A stretch of 64,000 bases of DNA from UBA4466 sp963925035 (GTDB lineage Bacteria; Bacteroidota; Bacteroidia; Flavobacteriales_D; Crocinitomicaceae): the NCBI GenBank assembly GCA_963925035.1, contig CAWUSK010000015.1, positions 19,768 through 83,767 of the forward strand, written 5' to 3'. The translations under genes and the position numbers were made by a program. Below, one piece after another: positions 15,165 through 24,285 of this stretch (its first letter is position 1; the number at the start of each line of letters is the position of its first letter). Below the pieces are notes generated by a model. That model worked only from the letters and a program-made list of their open reading frames with translations, made no database searches and was not told where the DNA came from.

Positions 15165-16595
15165 TTATTGAATTGTCAATTTCTTTTCTAAATCTTCGAG
15201 ATAAGCTCGAAACTGTTTGTCTGTTTCCGAAAGGTTGGTTACTGTTCTACAAGCATGCAATACAGTGGCGTGATCTTTCCCTCCACAGTGAGCTCCAATA
15301 TTTGCTAAAGAAGACTTTGTCATTTTCTTAGAGAAATACATTGAAATCTGTCTTGCTTGAACAACTTCTCTTTTTCTCGTTTTGGATTTTAAAATATCCA
15401 ACGCTAAATCGAAATAATCACACACTACTTTCTGAATGTATTCAATCGAAACTTCACGTGCAGTATTCTTAACGAATTTGTCAACCATCTGTTTCGCAAG
15501 TTCAATCGTAATTGCTTTCTTGTTTAACGAGGCTTGTGCAAGTAAAGTGTTCAACGCTCCTTCCATCTCACGAACATTCGTGTTAATTGAATAAGCTAAA
15601 TATTCTGTAACATCTTTTGGAAGTTCAATTCCGTTTCCGTACATCTTTTTCTCTAAAATCGCCATACGCGTTTCTAAGTCCGGAGAACCTAAATCAGCTG
15701 ACAATCCCCATTTGAAACGAGAAAGTAAACGTTGCTCCATTCCTTGCATTTCAACTGGTGGCTTATCACTTGTTAAAATGATTTGTTTTCCATTTTGGTG
15801 TAAATGGTTGAAAACATGAAAGAATACATCTTGTGTCTTCTCTTTTCCTGAGAAAAACTGAACATCATCTATAATCAACACATCTATCATTTGATAGAAG
15901 TGAATAAAGTCATTTGTTGTTTGATTCTTAATTGCATCAATAAATTGGTGAGCAAATTTTTCAGAACCAACATACAAAACCGTTTTGTTCGGGTATTGGT
16001 CTTTGATTGAAATTCCAATTGCATGAGCCAAGTGAGTTTTCCCTAATCCAACTCCACCATAAATTAACAATGGGTTAAAAGCAGTTCCTCCAGGCTTGTT
16101 TGCGACTGCATATCCTGAAGCTCTCGCCAAACGATTGCAATCTCCTTCTACAAAATTGTCAAATGAATACGATGGGTTTAAATTTGAATCCACGTTCACT
16201 TTTTTCAAACCTGGAATAATAAATGGATTACGAATTTGATTCTCACTCACCTCTAGTGGCATTGTTACCGGCGCATTTCTCAAAGATTTTTTGTTCAATG
16301 CTGGCAACTTCACAGTGTAAGGAGTAGAGTTTGTTGTGTTATTTTCCATGATAATACTGTACTCCAATCGACCATCAACACCAAGCTCCTTTTGAACTAC
16401 TTTTTTCAATAAGGTAATGTAGTTTTCTTCAAGCCACTCATAAAAAAAATGAGAAGGAACTTGAATAGTCAAAACATTGTCCTCAATTTTAATCGGAACG
16501 ATTGGTTCAAACCACGTTTTAAAGGCTTGTAAAGAAACATTATCTTTAATGATTTTTGCGCAAGACCCCCATACTACATCGTGATTTTCACTCAT
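15165..16595 (-). CDS. dnaA: Chromosomal replication initiator protein DnaA
   Basis: AAA+ initiator that binds oriC and opens the duplex. The 476 residues show the four DnaA domains: domain I (1 to about 80, WFEPIVPIKIEDN), a variable linker, the AAA+ core with Walker A YGGVGLGKTHLAHAIG, Walker B VLIIDDVQFFSGK and the LLSRFKWGL sensor region, and domain IV with the signature GKDHATVLHACRTV. ATG at 16593-16595. It is divergent from a thioesterase gene across a 349-bp gap. dnaN is not adjacent but lies 40 kb away in this window, unlike the dnaA-dnaN pairing of many other phyla. Confidence 0.98.
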   Translation of the reverse strand: MSENHDVVWGSCAKIIKDNVSLQAFKTWFEPIVPIKIEDNVLTIQVPSHFFYEWLEENYITLLKKVVQKELGVDGRLEYSIIMENNTTNSTPYTVKLPALNKKSLRNAPVTMPLEVSENQIRNPFIIPGLKKVNVDSNLNPSYSFDNFVEGDCNRLARASGYAVANKPGGTAFNPLLIYGGVGLGKTHLAHAIGISIKDQYPNKTVLYVGSEKFAHQFIDAIKNQTTNDFIHFYQMIDVLIIDDVQFFSGKEKTQDVFFHVFNHLHQNGKQIILTSDKPPVEMQGMEQRLLSRFKWGLSADLGSPDLETRMAILEKKMYGNGIELPKDVTEYLAYSINTNVREMEGALNTLLAQASLNKKAITIELAKQMVDKFVKNTAREVSIEYIQKVVCDYFDLALDILKSKTRKREVVQARQISMYFSKKMTKSSLANIGAHCGGKDHATVLHACRTVTNLSETDKQFRAYLEDLEKKLTIQ

Positions 16596-16944
16596 CTCTT
16601 GTTAGTTTTATTATTTTATAATAGCAACTGAATTGGCCGTAAAAAAAAAAAGACCTTTTCAGTAGTGTTAAGTTATCCGTTTATCGTGATGACAAATATT
16701 CATATAAAAAAGTTTAAAAAAAAGTCGAAAGGCTATTGATTTTATGAAAAGTTTTACATCTAAAAAAATTAACATTTTAGTTTAAAAACAAACTTCAACT
16801 CTCTTTTTATAATGTAACCAACTGCTATTCAGATTACACACCACTACTACTTAACCCTAAAGATAAAATAATATTCGATTTAACAGATGCTTTTCTGCTA
16901 TGAAAGTCAGGCTTTTACTACATTTGATTTTTGACTTATAAACA
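16596..16944. other. Intergenic region between dnaA and the thioesterase gene
   Basis: 349 bp of AT-rich DNA. The only clear element is TACATTTG at 16919-16926 on the plus strand, a -7 box for the thioesterase 18 bp before its ATG. I looked for DnaA boxes (TTATCCACA and its complement) and saw only loose partial matches (TTATCCGTT at about 16674, TTATCGTGA at about 16681), not a cluster. I therefore do not call an origin, though the position next to dnaA would suit one. Confidence 0.5.
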
Positions 16945-17361
16945 ATGGGAATTAATTTCAATCATATTTCGACTTTAAGAGTTCGATACGGAGAAACGGA
17001 TCAAATGGGATACTGCTATTATGGCAACTATGCTCAATACTTTGAAGTAGGTCGTGTTGAGGCGATGAGAGAAGTTGGAATGAGCTATAAATCCCTTGAG
17101 GAAAAAGGGGTGATGCTTCCTGTTTCAGAATTCAAGGTGAAGTATAAGTTTCCAGCAAAATATGACGATTTACTTTCTATAGCAACGGAAATCGTCAGCT
17201 TAAAAGGTGCACGAATAGTTTTTTACTACACCATTTACAACGAAAATGATCAATTAATTGCCGAAGCCGAAACAACTTTAGTATTTGTGTCCAAAAAAAC
17301 AATGCGACCAATTGCTCCTCCTAAAGAATTCGTTGAGGCATTAGCGGATTATTCCAAATGA
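16945..17361 (+). CDS. Acyl-CoA thioesterase, YbgC/FadM hotdog family
   Basis: A 138-residue single hotdog domain hydrolase for acyl-CoA thioesters. The 4HBT signature is complete: RYGETDQMGYCYYGNYAQYFEVGR, with the catalytic Asp in TDQMG and the conserved Tyr-Tyr-Gly-Asn-Tyr stretch. The C-terminus VSKKTMRPIAPPKEF is family-typical. In Bacteroidota a gene like this often sits divergent from dnaA. It has its own -7 box and ends in a strong terminator whose stem begins inside the stop codon. Substrate chain length cannot be read from sequence. Confidence 0.9.
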   Translation: MGINFNHISTLRVRYGETDQMGYCYYGNYAQYFEVGRVEAMREVGMSYKSLEEKGVMLPVSEFKVKYKFPAKYDDLLSIATEIVSLKGARIVFYYTIYNENDQLIAEAETTLVFVSKKTMRPIAPPKEFVEALADYSK

Positions 17362-17392
17362 AAAGAGGAGCCTCAACTGAAGCTCCTCTTTT
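17361..17392 (+). terminator. Terminator after the thioesterase gene
   Basis: An 11-bp perfect stem, AAAAGAGGAGC (17361-17371) and GCTCCTCTTTT (17382-17392), with a 10-nt loop. The T-tract forms the 3' side. Confidence 0.85.
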
Positions 17393-17515
17393 CTTAACCT
17401 GTAAGTGTTAATAATTGATCCGTATAACCTTAACGCAAATTCATGTAAAAGGTTGCCATTTTCTCAAAATAAATATTCGGTCAGCAATGTGTATTAACAT
17501 TTCTCCATTCAAAAG

Positions 17516-17533
17516 TTTTCTGACATCAGAAAA
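17516..17533. promoter_or_regulatory. 18-bp palindrome before the SirB1-type gene
   Basis: TTTTCTGA-CA-TCAGAAAA is a perfect inverted repeat with 8-bp arms and a 2-bp centre, ending 14 bp before the ATG at 17548. Its compact symmetry suggests a dimeric regulator site rather than a terminator. Confidence 0.45.
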
Positions 17534-17547
17534 ATCACGGGCAAGAG

Positions 17548-18450
17548 ATGTCTATTTTCGTAGAAGTGAAAAATGAAACCTCCATAAAGGCATTAGTTCG
17601 ATTAATCGACGATCCAGACGAAACAATTTTCGAACACGTTCGAGATGAAATAATCAGTCACGGGACGTATGCAATTCCTTTCCTTGAATCATCTTGGGAG
17701 GAAGACGATTATGGCTTGCTTTTTCAATCACGTATTGAAGACCTTATCAAGGAAATTCAATACAAGGCTGTTAAAGATGAATTGGTGAATTGGATAAAAT
17801 CATCTCAAAAGGATTTGCTAACGGGAGCTTTAATCATATCTCGTTATCAATACCCGAATTTTGACGAAGAAAAGACACGCAAGAGAATTCAAGAAATAAG
17901 AAAAGACATTTGGCTAGAGGTCAGCACACACCAAACAGCTTATGAAAAAGTAAGGGTGTTCAATAAGATTTTTTACGGAAAATATCACTTCACAGGTAAT
18001 TCAAAAGACTACCATTCCCCTTTGAATTCATATATCAATACAGTGATTGAAACAAAAAAAGGGAATCCATTAAGCTTGTGTTTGATCTATTCAATTCTTG
18101 CTCAATCGCTTGACCTGCCTATTTACGGAGTGAATTTACCGAATCATTTTGTATTGACTTATCTAGATGAAAACAATGTGCTTTCTTTCATAGATCCAGA
18201 GAATAAAAACGGAAATTTATTTTACATCAATGCCTTTGCAAAAGGGGGGATTTTCAATGAAGATGAAATTGATGAATTTTTGAACGGATTGGATAAGCCA
18301 AAATTGAGAGAATACTATGAACCGTGTTCAAATTCTTCGATACTTATTCGGATGCTAACGAATTTGATTTCATCTTTCCAACAATCTGGAAGTGCTAAAA
18401 GAGTAAAAGAACTTACTGAATTGCGCGATTTATTTGATAACAACATCTAA
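17548..18450 (+). CDS. SirB1-type transglutaminase-like protein
   Basis: 300 residues. The N-terminal half is helical; the second half carries the SirB1/transglutaminase-like core GNPLSLCLIYSILAQSLDLP with the Cys, followed by VNLPNHFVLTYLD with the His. In this family the catalytic triad is often kept but no enzyme activity has been shown; some members are linked to ribosome or stress functions. Expressed alone, with a palindrome just upstream. Its last 21 bp overlap the end of the convergent dnaE gene. Confidence 0.82.
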   Translation: MSIFVEVKNETSIKALVRLIDDPDETIFEHVRDEIISHGTYAIPFLESSWEEDDYGLLFQSRIEDLIKEIQYKAVKDELVNWIKSSQKDLLTGALIISRYQYPNFDEEKTRKRIQEIRKDIWLEVSTHQTAYEKVRVFNKIFYGKYHFTGNSKDYHSPLNSYINTVIETKKGNPLSLCLIYSILAQSLDLPIYGVNLPNHFVLTYLDENNVLSFIDPENKNGNLFYINAFAKGGIFNEDEIDEFLNGLDKPKLREYYEPCSNSSILIRMLTNLISSFQQSGSAKRVKELTELRDLFDNNI

Positions 18451-21400
18451 GTCTAATTCATTTAATCCTTTAAATAACTTGTTATTCAAATCGACTCTAA
18501 TCGTTTTTGAAGGCATTTTTACTTCCACCTCATCCAAAGGATCAAATACCGTGAAATGAATAGGACATGTTCCTTCGTGCGCGATAAACAATGCGTTCAA
18601 GTCAGAAATCATACGTTGATCAAGTGACTTTGTAGATATCTTTAAATGAATTGCATTTGTCTTTGAATCTTTTAAATTGTGCAATAAATCAATAGAGCTT
18701 ATCACAAATTCTAATTCAGACCTTCTTCTTGGTGGAATTTCAATTCGCCCCTTGACTGAAACAAATGTCCCAGGATTCAAAAAGTGTTTGTACTTCAAAT
18801 AATTCTCGCGCCACAAGAATATTTTATGCGAATCATTGTAATCTTCGAGTATTATAGTTCCAAATGGATCTCCTTTTTTCGTAATTCGATGTTCGCCTTC
18901 AGAAATAATTGCAGCCATTAAGATGTCTTTCCCTTGGTGATTTTCCAAATCATTCAACATCGAAACTCCTCCAGTACAAAAAGCATCAATTTCCATTTTA
19001 AAATCATCCAATGGATGTCCTGAAATAAAGATTCCAACGACTTCCTTTTCTTTGTTTAACGCATAGATATTCCCCCACTCGTCCGAAGCTGGAATTATTG
19101 GCTCAGGCAAAATTGAACCCGAATCCTCACCGAAAAGAGATGCTTGGTTGGAATTTAAACTGTCTTGAAATCCAGAACCGTATCGAACCACATTTTCTAA
19201 AAAGCTTCGTCCATTCACATCTTCCTTGAAATACTGTGCACGATGTACATTTTTAAAGGAATCAAACCCACCTGCAAACGCTAAACTTTCAAATGCTTTT
19301 TTCGAGCAAGTACGCAAGTTAATACGCTTCGCTAAATCGAAAATATTCAGATAATTACCGTTCTCTCCTCGCTCATCAATAATTGCTTGAACAGGCGCTG
19401 AACCCAATCCCTTTATCGCACCTAAGCCAAACCGAACAGCCCCTTCTTTATTCACATTGAAGTGATAATTCGACTCATTGACATCAGGACCAAGCACATT
19501 CATTCCCATTCGCTTACATTCTTCCATGAAGAAGGAAACTTGTTTGATGTCATTCATGTTGTTACTCAATACAGACGCCATGTATTCTGCCGGGTAATTC
19601 GCTTTTAAATAGGCTGTTTGATACGCAATCCAAGCATAACATGTTGAGTGAGATTTATTAAAAGCATACGATGCAAACGCCTCCCAATCTCGCCAGATTT
19701 TCTCTAATCTATCTGCCGCATGTCCTTTTTCACCGCCACGCTCAATAAAGGCTGGCTTCATTTTATCTAGAATGGATTTTTGCTTTTTACCCATTGCTTT
19801 GCGCAAGGTATCTGCCTCACCTTTGGTAAATCCAGCCAACTTTTGAGAAAGTAACATTACTTGCTCTTGGTAAACTGTAATTCCGTAGGTTTCTTTTAAA
19901 TATTCTTCACACGCGTCAAGGTCATAAATAATTTCTTCGTCGCCGTGTTTACGTTTAATAAACGAAGGGATGTATTCTAATGGACCTGGACGATATAGGG
20001 CATTCATTGCAATTAAATCCGCAAAAACAGTTGGCTTTAATTCGCGCATATACTTCTGCATTCCGGCAGATTCATACTGGAAAATACCTACTGTTTCACC
20101 GCGTTGGAATAGTTCGTATGTTTTTTCGTCGTCTTTCGGAAATTGATCTGGATCTAAGTCAATTCCTTTCGTTTGCTTAACGTTTGCGACTGCATGCTTG
20201 ATCAAAGTCAAGGTTTTCAATCCCAAGAAATCCATCTTCAGCAATCCGGCATCCTCTGCCACTGAATTATCGTATTGCGTGCAATACATATTCGAATCTT
20301 TCGCCAAAGCAACAGGAACGTAATCTGTTATATCACCCGGAGTAATAATCACTCCACAGGCGTGAATTCCAGTATTTCGAACGGAGCCTTCTAATTGTCG
20401 CGCTTGATTAATTACATCGGCAGACAAACTATGACTTTCCGCCAATGATTTTAACTCCTTTGCTCGGTTAATATCATCTTGATTGTTCTTTAGCTTCTCT
20501 CTCAGTTCAGGGACTGGCAAGCCAAATAATTTTGAAAGGGAAATATCGGGGATCAATTTAGAAATACGGTCGGCTTCAGAAAGCGGCAAATCCATTACAC
20601 GAGCAGCATCACGAATGGAAGACTTTGCTGCCATTGTTCCGTATGTAATAATCTGAGCCACTTGATTTGAACCGTATTTATTGATTACCCATTCAATGAC
20701 CCTTCCACGACCTTCATCGTCAAAATCAATATCAATATCGGGCATAGAGACACGATCTGGATTCAAGAAACGCTCAAAAAGTAAATCGTATTCAATTGGG
20801 TCAATGTTTGTAATTCCTGTACAATATGCAACAGCTGATCCTGCTGCAGAACCTCGTCCTGGACCAACAGAAACACCCATCTCTCGCGATGCGTTACAGA
20901 AATCTTGTACAATCAAAAAATAACCTGGATATCCAGTTTTTTCTATTGTTGCTAATTCAAAATCCAAACGTTCTCGAATTTCGGCTGTTATTTCAGGGTA
21001 CCTTCGATTTGCACCTTCATAGGTTAAGTGACGTAAATAATTATTTTCACCTCGTTTTCCGCCGTCTTCTTTATCTAGAGGATCAGTAAATTCTTCGGGG
21101 AAATCAAATGCAGGAAGTAAAACCTCTCTTGCCAATGGATAATACTCACATTTTCCAATAATTTCATCAATACTTTTTATCGCTTCAGGCAAATCGAGAA
21201 AAAGCTCTTTCATATCGTATTGCGATTTGAAATAGTACTCTTCATTGTCCAAACCATAACGAAAGCCTCTTCCTCTTCCCTTTGGTGTTGAAACCAGCTC
21301 ATTATCCTTGACACACAGCAAAACATCATGCGCTTCAGCCTCTGATTGCTCAATGTAATAAGTGTTATTGGTTGCAACAAGTTTAACCTCATGCTTTTCA

Positions 21401-22794
21401 GCTAAAGCAACCAATGTTTCGTTAACACGGTCTTCATTTTCCTGACCATGACGCATGATTTCGATGTACAAATCATCTTTAAAAATCGATTTCCACCAAA
21501 CAAGTGCCTCTTCCGCTTGTGTTTCACCAACATTTAAGATTAGACTGGCAATTTCTCCATAGAGATTCCCTGTCAACACCATTAAATCTCCGCTGTATTT
21601 TTCTATTGCTTTTTTATCGACTCGAGGAACGTAATACATTCCTTCGGTGTAGGCCATCGAGGCCAATTTTATCAAGTTGTGATACCCTGCTTTATTCTTC
21701 GCAAGTAACACCATTTGATAACCGTTGTCTTTTTGTGTTTTATCCGTTAGGTCACGACAAACATTGAATTCACAACCAATAATCGGCATAATTTCCTCTC
21801 CGTCATACGCTTCTCCGCTTTCTTCCGCTTCTTTTCGTTTTTCCTTAACAGAATTATTGTGATTAGAAACAGCCCGTTCAAAGTGGAAAGCAGCCATCAT
21901 ATTCCCAGTATCAGTCAAAGCTACAGCTTTCATTTTATGCTCCGCAGTCTTACTCACCAATCCTTGAATATTGATGGTAGATTGAAGTATAGAAAATTGT
22001 GTGTGATTGTGTAAATGCGCGAACGAATAATCGACCAACTCACCTAGAATCGCTTTTTTATCAATGGTTTCAATTGGATCAACTTTATCAAGCTTCACCA
22101 ATTTCGCACTTTCCACTTTTAGATTGACATGCTTCAAGCCAATTAATCCAATCGGTTGAGGATTAAATTCTTTGAAGTTTTCAATGTAGCGCTCTTCTTG
22201 TTGCAATTCAGCAGGCAAGAAAACACCTCTTCTGATCAATTCAAAGAAACAACGTGTTGTCGCTTCCACATCGGCCGTTGCGTTGTGTGCTTCCGCGAAT
22301 GCCTGATTAAATAAATATTGATGTAATTCCGTTAATGTCGGAAGCTTAAATTTACCTCCACGTCCCCCCGGTAACTGAAGCAAGCTAGCTGTAACTTCTG
22401 TGCACGTATCCAACACAGGCATCTCCTCCATCGGAGAATCTATTCCAGTACGATAGTATTCGCATCCCCAAACATTCGTATCAAACTTTACATTTTGTCC
22501 TACTACAAATTTTGCTTTTGCAAGCGCTTGATTGAACAAATGAAGCACTTGGTTCAAGTCCTCACCTTGTTCTTCTGCTAATTGTGTTGAAATACCGTGA
22601 ATTTGCTCTGCATCGTAAGGAATATTAAACCCTTGTGGCCGAATGAGGTAATCTTTACTTTCGATGAGCGTCCCCATGTCATCATGCAATTGCCAAGCGA
22701 TCTGAATAACGCGTGGCCAATTGTCGACATCAGAAATAGGCGCATTCCATTTACGTGGAAGCCCTGTTGTTTCTGTGTCAAAAATAATATACAT
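18430..22794 (-). CDS. dnaE: DNA polymerase III alpha subunit with fused proofreading exonuclease
   Basis: The replicative polymerase, 1454 residues against about 1160 for E. coli DnaE. The extra N-terminus (1 to about 190) is a DnaQ-type 3'-5' exonuclease with all DEDDh residues: Asp6 and Glu8 (FDTETTGL), Asp105 (GQNVKFDTN), His170 and Asp175 (AEAHNATADVEAT). Then come a PHP domain from about 258 (FAHLHNHTQFSIL), the palm with catalytic aspartates in PDIDIDFDDEGR (685-696), a helix-hairpin-helix and an OB fold near the C-terminus (GTFVSVKGRIEIPPRRRSE). The fusion is familiar from other Flavobacteria, where it should replace a separate epsilon subunit. ATG at 22792-22794; monocistronic. Confidence 0.97.
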   Translation of the reverse strand: MYIIFDTETTGLPRKWNAPISDVDNWPRVIQIAWQLHDDMGTLIESKDYLIRPQGFNIPYDAEQIHGISTQLAEEQGEDLNQVLHLFNQALAKAKFVVGQNVKFDTNVWGCEYYRTGIDSPMEEMPVLDTCTEVTASLLQLPGGRGGKFKLPTLTELHQYLFNQAFAEAHNATADVEATTRCFFELIRRGVFLPAELQQEERYIENFKEFNPQPIGLIGLKHVNLKVESAKLVKLDKVDPIETIDKKAILGELVDYSFAHLHNHTQFSILQSTINIQGLVSKTAEHKMKAVALTDTGNMMAAFHFERAVSNHNNSVKEKRKEAEESGEAYDGEEIMPIIGCEFNVCRDLTDKTQKDNGYQMVLLAKNKAGYHNLIKLASMAYTEGMYYVPRVDKKAIEKYSGDLMVLTGNLYGEIASLILNVGETQAEEALVWWKSIFKDDLYIEIMRHGQENEDRVNETLVALAEKHEVKLVATNNTYYIEQSEAEAHDVLLCVKDNELVSTPKGRGRGFRYGLDNEEYYFKSQYDMKELFLDLPEAIKSIDEIIGKCEYYPLAREVLLPAFDFPEEFTDPLDKEDGGKRGENNYLRHLTYEGANRRYPEITAEIRERLDFELATIEKTGYPGYFLIVQDFCNASREMGVSVGPGRGSAAGSAVAYCTGITNIDPIEYDLLFERFLNPDRVSMPDIDIDFDDEGRGRVIEWVINKYGSNQVAQIITYGTMAAKSSIRDAARVMDLPLSEADRISKLIPDISLSKLFGLPVPELREKLKNNQDDINRAKELKSLAESHSLSADVINQARQLEGSVRNTGIHACGVIITPGDITDYVPVALAKDSNMYCTQYDNSVAEDAGLLKMDFLGLKTLTLIKHAVANVKQTKGIDLDPDQFPKDDEKTYELFQRGETVGIFQYESAGMQKYMRELKPTVFADLIAMNALYRPGPLEYIPSFIKRKHGDEEIIYDLDACEEYLKETYGITVYQEQVMLLSQKLAGFTKGEADTLRKAMGKKQKSILDKMKPAFIERGGEKGHAADRLEKIWRDWEAFASYAFNKSHSTCYAWIAYQTAYLKANYPAEYMASVLSNNMNDIKQVSFFMEECKRMGMNVLGPDVNESNYHFNVNKEGAVRFGLGAIKGLGSAPVQAIIDERGENGNYLNIFDLAKRINLRTCSKKAFESLAFAGGFDSFKNVHRAQYFKEDVNGRSFLENVVRYGSGFQDSLNSNQASLFGEDSGSILPEPIIPASDEWGNIYALNKEKEVVGIFISGHPLDDFKMEIDAFCTGGVSMLNDLENHQGKDILMAAIISEGEHRITKKGDPFGTIILEDYNDSHKIFLWRENYLKYKHFLNPGTFVSVKGRIEIPPRRRSELEFVISSIDLLHNLKDSKTNAIHLKISTKSLDQRMISDLNALFIAHEGTCPIHFTVFDPLDEVEVKMPSKTIRVDLNNKLFKGLNELDLDVVIK

Positions 22795-22872
22795 AGTGCT
22801 AATTCTTTGGGAGACTAAAATTAGCGATTATTCAAGGAAAATAGGCAATGAGTTTTAACGAAATATCAACAA

Positions 22873-23265
22873 TTAATGTTTTGTCGATTCGCTTTCTGGA
22901 ATGACGTTCACTTTGATTCGGATACGACTCGTTCCTTTCTTCGTGTTTGCCGTTAAGTAGATGCTTCTATCTTGGTAGTAATATTTACCTTTTGTATCGA
23001 ACGTTACCTTTAGGCGAAAAGTTTCACCCGGTGCAATTGGCTTTTTTGGAAGGACTACTTTTGTACAAGGGCATGCCACTTTATAATCTGAAATAATCAA
23101 TGGAATGGACCCCGTATTTGTCAATACAAAATCATGTTCCAGAACAACGCCTTCATTTGTATCAGCAAATTTATGGACGTCCTTTTTAAACTGAAATTCC
23201 GCCGCTTGGCCTAAGCCAAGGGCGGAATTCAATACTATTATTGTGATCGCAAAAAATAGCTTCAT
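22873..23265 (-). CDS. DUF1573 exported protein
   Basis: 130 residues: signal peptide (about 1-20, KLFFAITIIVLNSALGLGQ) and one DUF1573 Ig-like domain, with HDFVLTNTGSIPLIISDYKV, then CPCTKVVLPKKPIAPGE in place of the usual GCGCT motif. It is more divergent than the two paralogues upstream and lacks their C-terminal repeat. It begins 5 bp after the next gene, so the three form an operon. Function of this periplasmic or surface domain is unknown. Confidence 0.82.
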   Translation of the reverse strand: MKLFFAITIIVLNSALGLGQAAEFQFKKDVHKFADTNEGVVLEHDFVLTNTGSIPLIISDYKVACPCTKVVLPKKPIAPGETFRLKVTFDTKGKYYYQDRSIYLTANTKKGTSRIRIKVNVIPESESTKH

Positions 23266-23270
23266 TCATC

Positions 23271-23705
23271 TTAGTTAGCTGGTGCTCCAGAATTGTTAAC
23301 TGGTGCTCCAGAAGTTGGCGCTTCTTTTACATTACCCTTGATGGTAATCACCTTAGTTGGGTCATTAACAGCATTTGAAGTAATTGTTACACTTTTATTG
23401 ATTGCACCCGCACGCTTAGTATCGTATTTAACAGTGATACTTGCTTTTGCACCTGGTGCGATTGGTTCTTTTGGCCAAGTTGGAACTGTACATCCACAAG
23501 ATCCTTTCGCATTTGAAATAATCAATGGTGCATTTCCAGTGTTTTTAAATTCGAACGTACATTGTCCATTCGCACCGTTTTCAATGGTACCGTAATCATG
23601 AACTTCTTTCGTGAAGTCAATCTTAGCGCCATCTTGAGCCATTACAACGTTTGTTCCTAAAGCGGCAACAAACATCATCATTAAAGAAAATAATACTTTT
23701 TTCAT
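23271..23705 (-). CDS. DUF1573 exported protein, tandem paralogue B
   Basis: 144 residues: signal peptide ending near MAQ, then a DUF1573 domain (HDYGTIENGANGQCTFEFKN, GSCGCTVPTWPKEPIAPG) and a short tail with SGAP repeats. It is about 87% identical to the gene at 23750-24196 by eye, including the tail, so the pair is a recent duplication. The CGC core and the NTGNAPL stretch are family hallmarks. Probably co-transcribed with both neighbours. Function unknown. Confidence 0.85.
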   Translation of the reverse strand: MKKVLFSLMMMFVAALGTNVVMAQDGAKIDFTKEVHDYGTIENGANGQCTFEFKNTGNAPLIISNAKGSCGCTVPTWPKEPIAPGAKASITVKYDTKRAGAINKSVTITSNAVNDPTKVITIKGNVKEAPTSGAPVNNSGAPAN

Positions 23706-23749
23706 CTTATTAAATTTTTGGGTTTATTTATTTTATTACAATTAAAATA

Positions 23750-24196
23750 TTAGTTAGCTGGTGCTCCTGAATTGTTCACTGGTGCTCCTGAAGACGCTGC
23801 TTCCTTAACATTTCCTTTGATACGAATAACTTTAGAAGGTTCGTTTACAGCGTTAGAAGTAATTGTTACACTTTTGTTAATTGCACCTGGACGTTTTGTA
23901 TCATATTTAACCGAAATAGAACCTGTTGCTCCTGGAGCGATTGGCTCTTTTGGCCATGATGGAACAGTACATCCGCAAGATCCTTTCGCATTTGAAATGA
24001 TCAATGGAGCATTTCCAGTATTTTTAAATTCGAAAGTGCATTGTCCGTTCGCACCGTTTTCAATTGTACCGTAATCGTGAGTTTCTTTTGAGAAATCAAT
24101 TTTAGCGCCATCTTTAGCAACTTCTTGTGCCATTACTGCGTTAGTTCCAACTGCAGCAACAAACATCATCATCAAGGCAAATAATACTTTTTTCAT
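23750..24196 (-). CDS. DUF1573 exported protein, tandem paralogue A
   Basis: 148 residues, the first gene of a three-gene DUF1573 array. Signal peptide (1 to about 23, ends VMAQ), DUF1573 domain with GSCGCTVPSWPKEPIAPG, tail of two SGAP/NSGAP units. It differs from paralogue B mainly by four extra residues after the signal peptide and scattered conservative changes. The promoter on the minus strand is 34 bp upstream. Such proteins are often abundant in Bacteroidota; a role is not established. Confidence 0.86.
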   Translation of the reverse strand: MKKVLFALMMMFVAAVGTNAVMAQEVAKDGAKIDFSKETHDYGTIENGANGQCTFEFKNTGNAPLIISNAKGSCGCTVPSWPKEPIAPGATGSISVKYDTKRPGAINKSVTITSNAVNEPSKVIRIKGNVKEAASSGAPVNNSGAPAN

Positions 24197-24230
24197 CTTA
24201 TTAATTTTTTATAGTTTCAATTATGAATTT

Positions 24231-24238
24231 CAAATATA
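24231..24238 (-). promoter_or_regulatory. Promoter -7 box of the DUF1573 array
   Basis: TATATTTG on the minus strand (plus CAAATATA) fits TAnnTTTG and lies 34 bp before the ATG of the first DUF1573 gene. A -33 TTG at normal distance is not clear. Confidence 0.5.
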
Positions 24239-24285
24239 CGAATGCAATTTCAATGCCATTGATTTTTAACACAACGTTAACAGCA

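Noticed and set aside
16596..16944. Possible oriC next to dnaA
   Set aside because: Only two loose partial DnaA boxes are visible and there is no cluster or clear unwinding element; a GC-skew plot of the whole genome would be needed.
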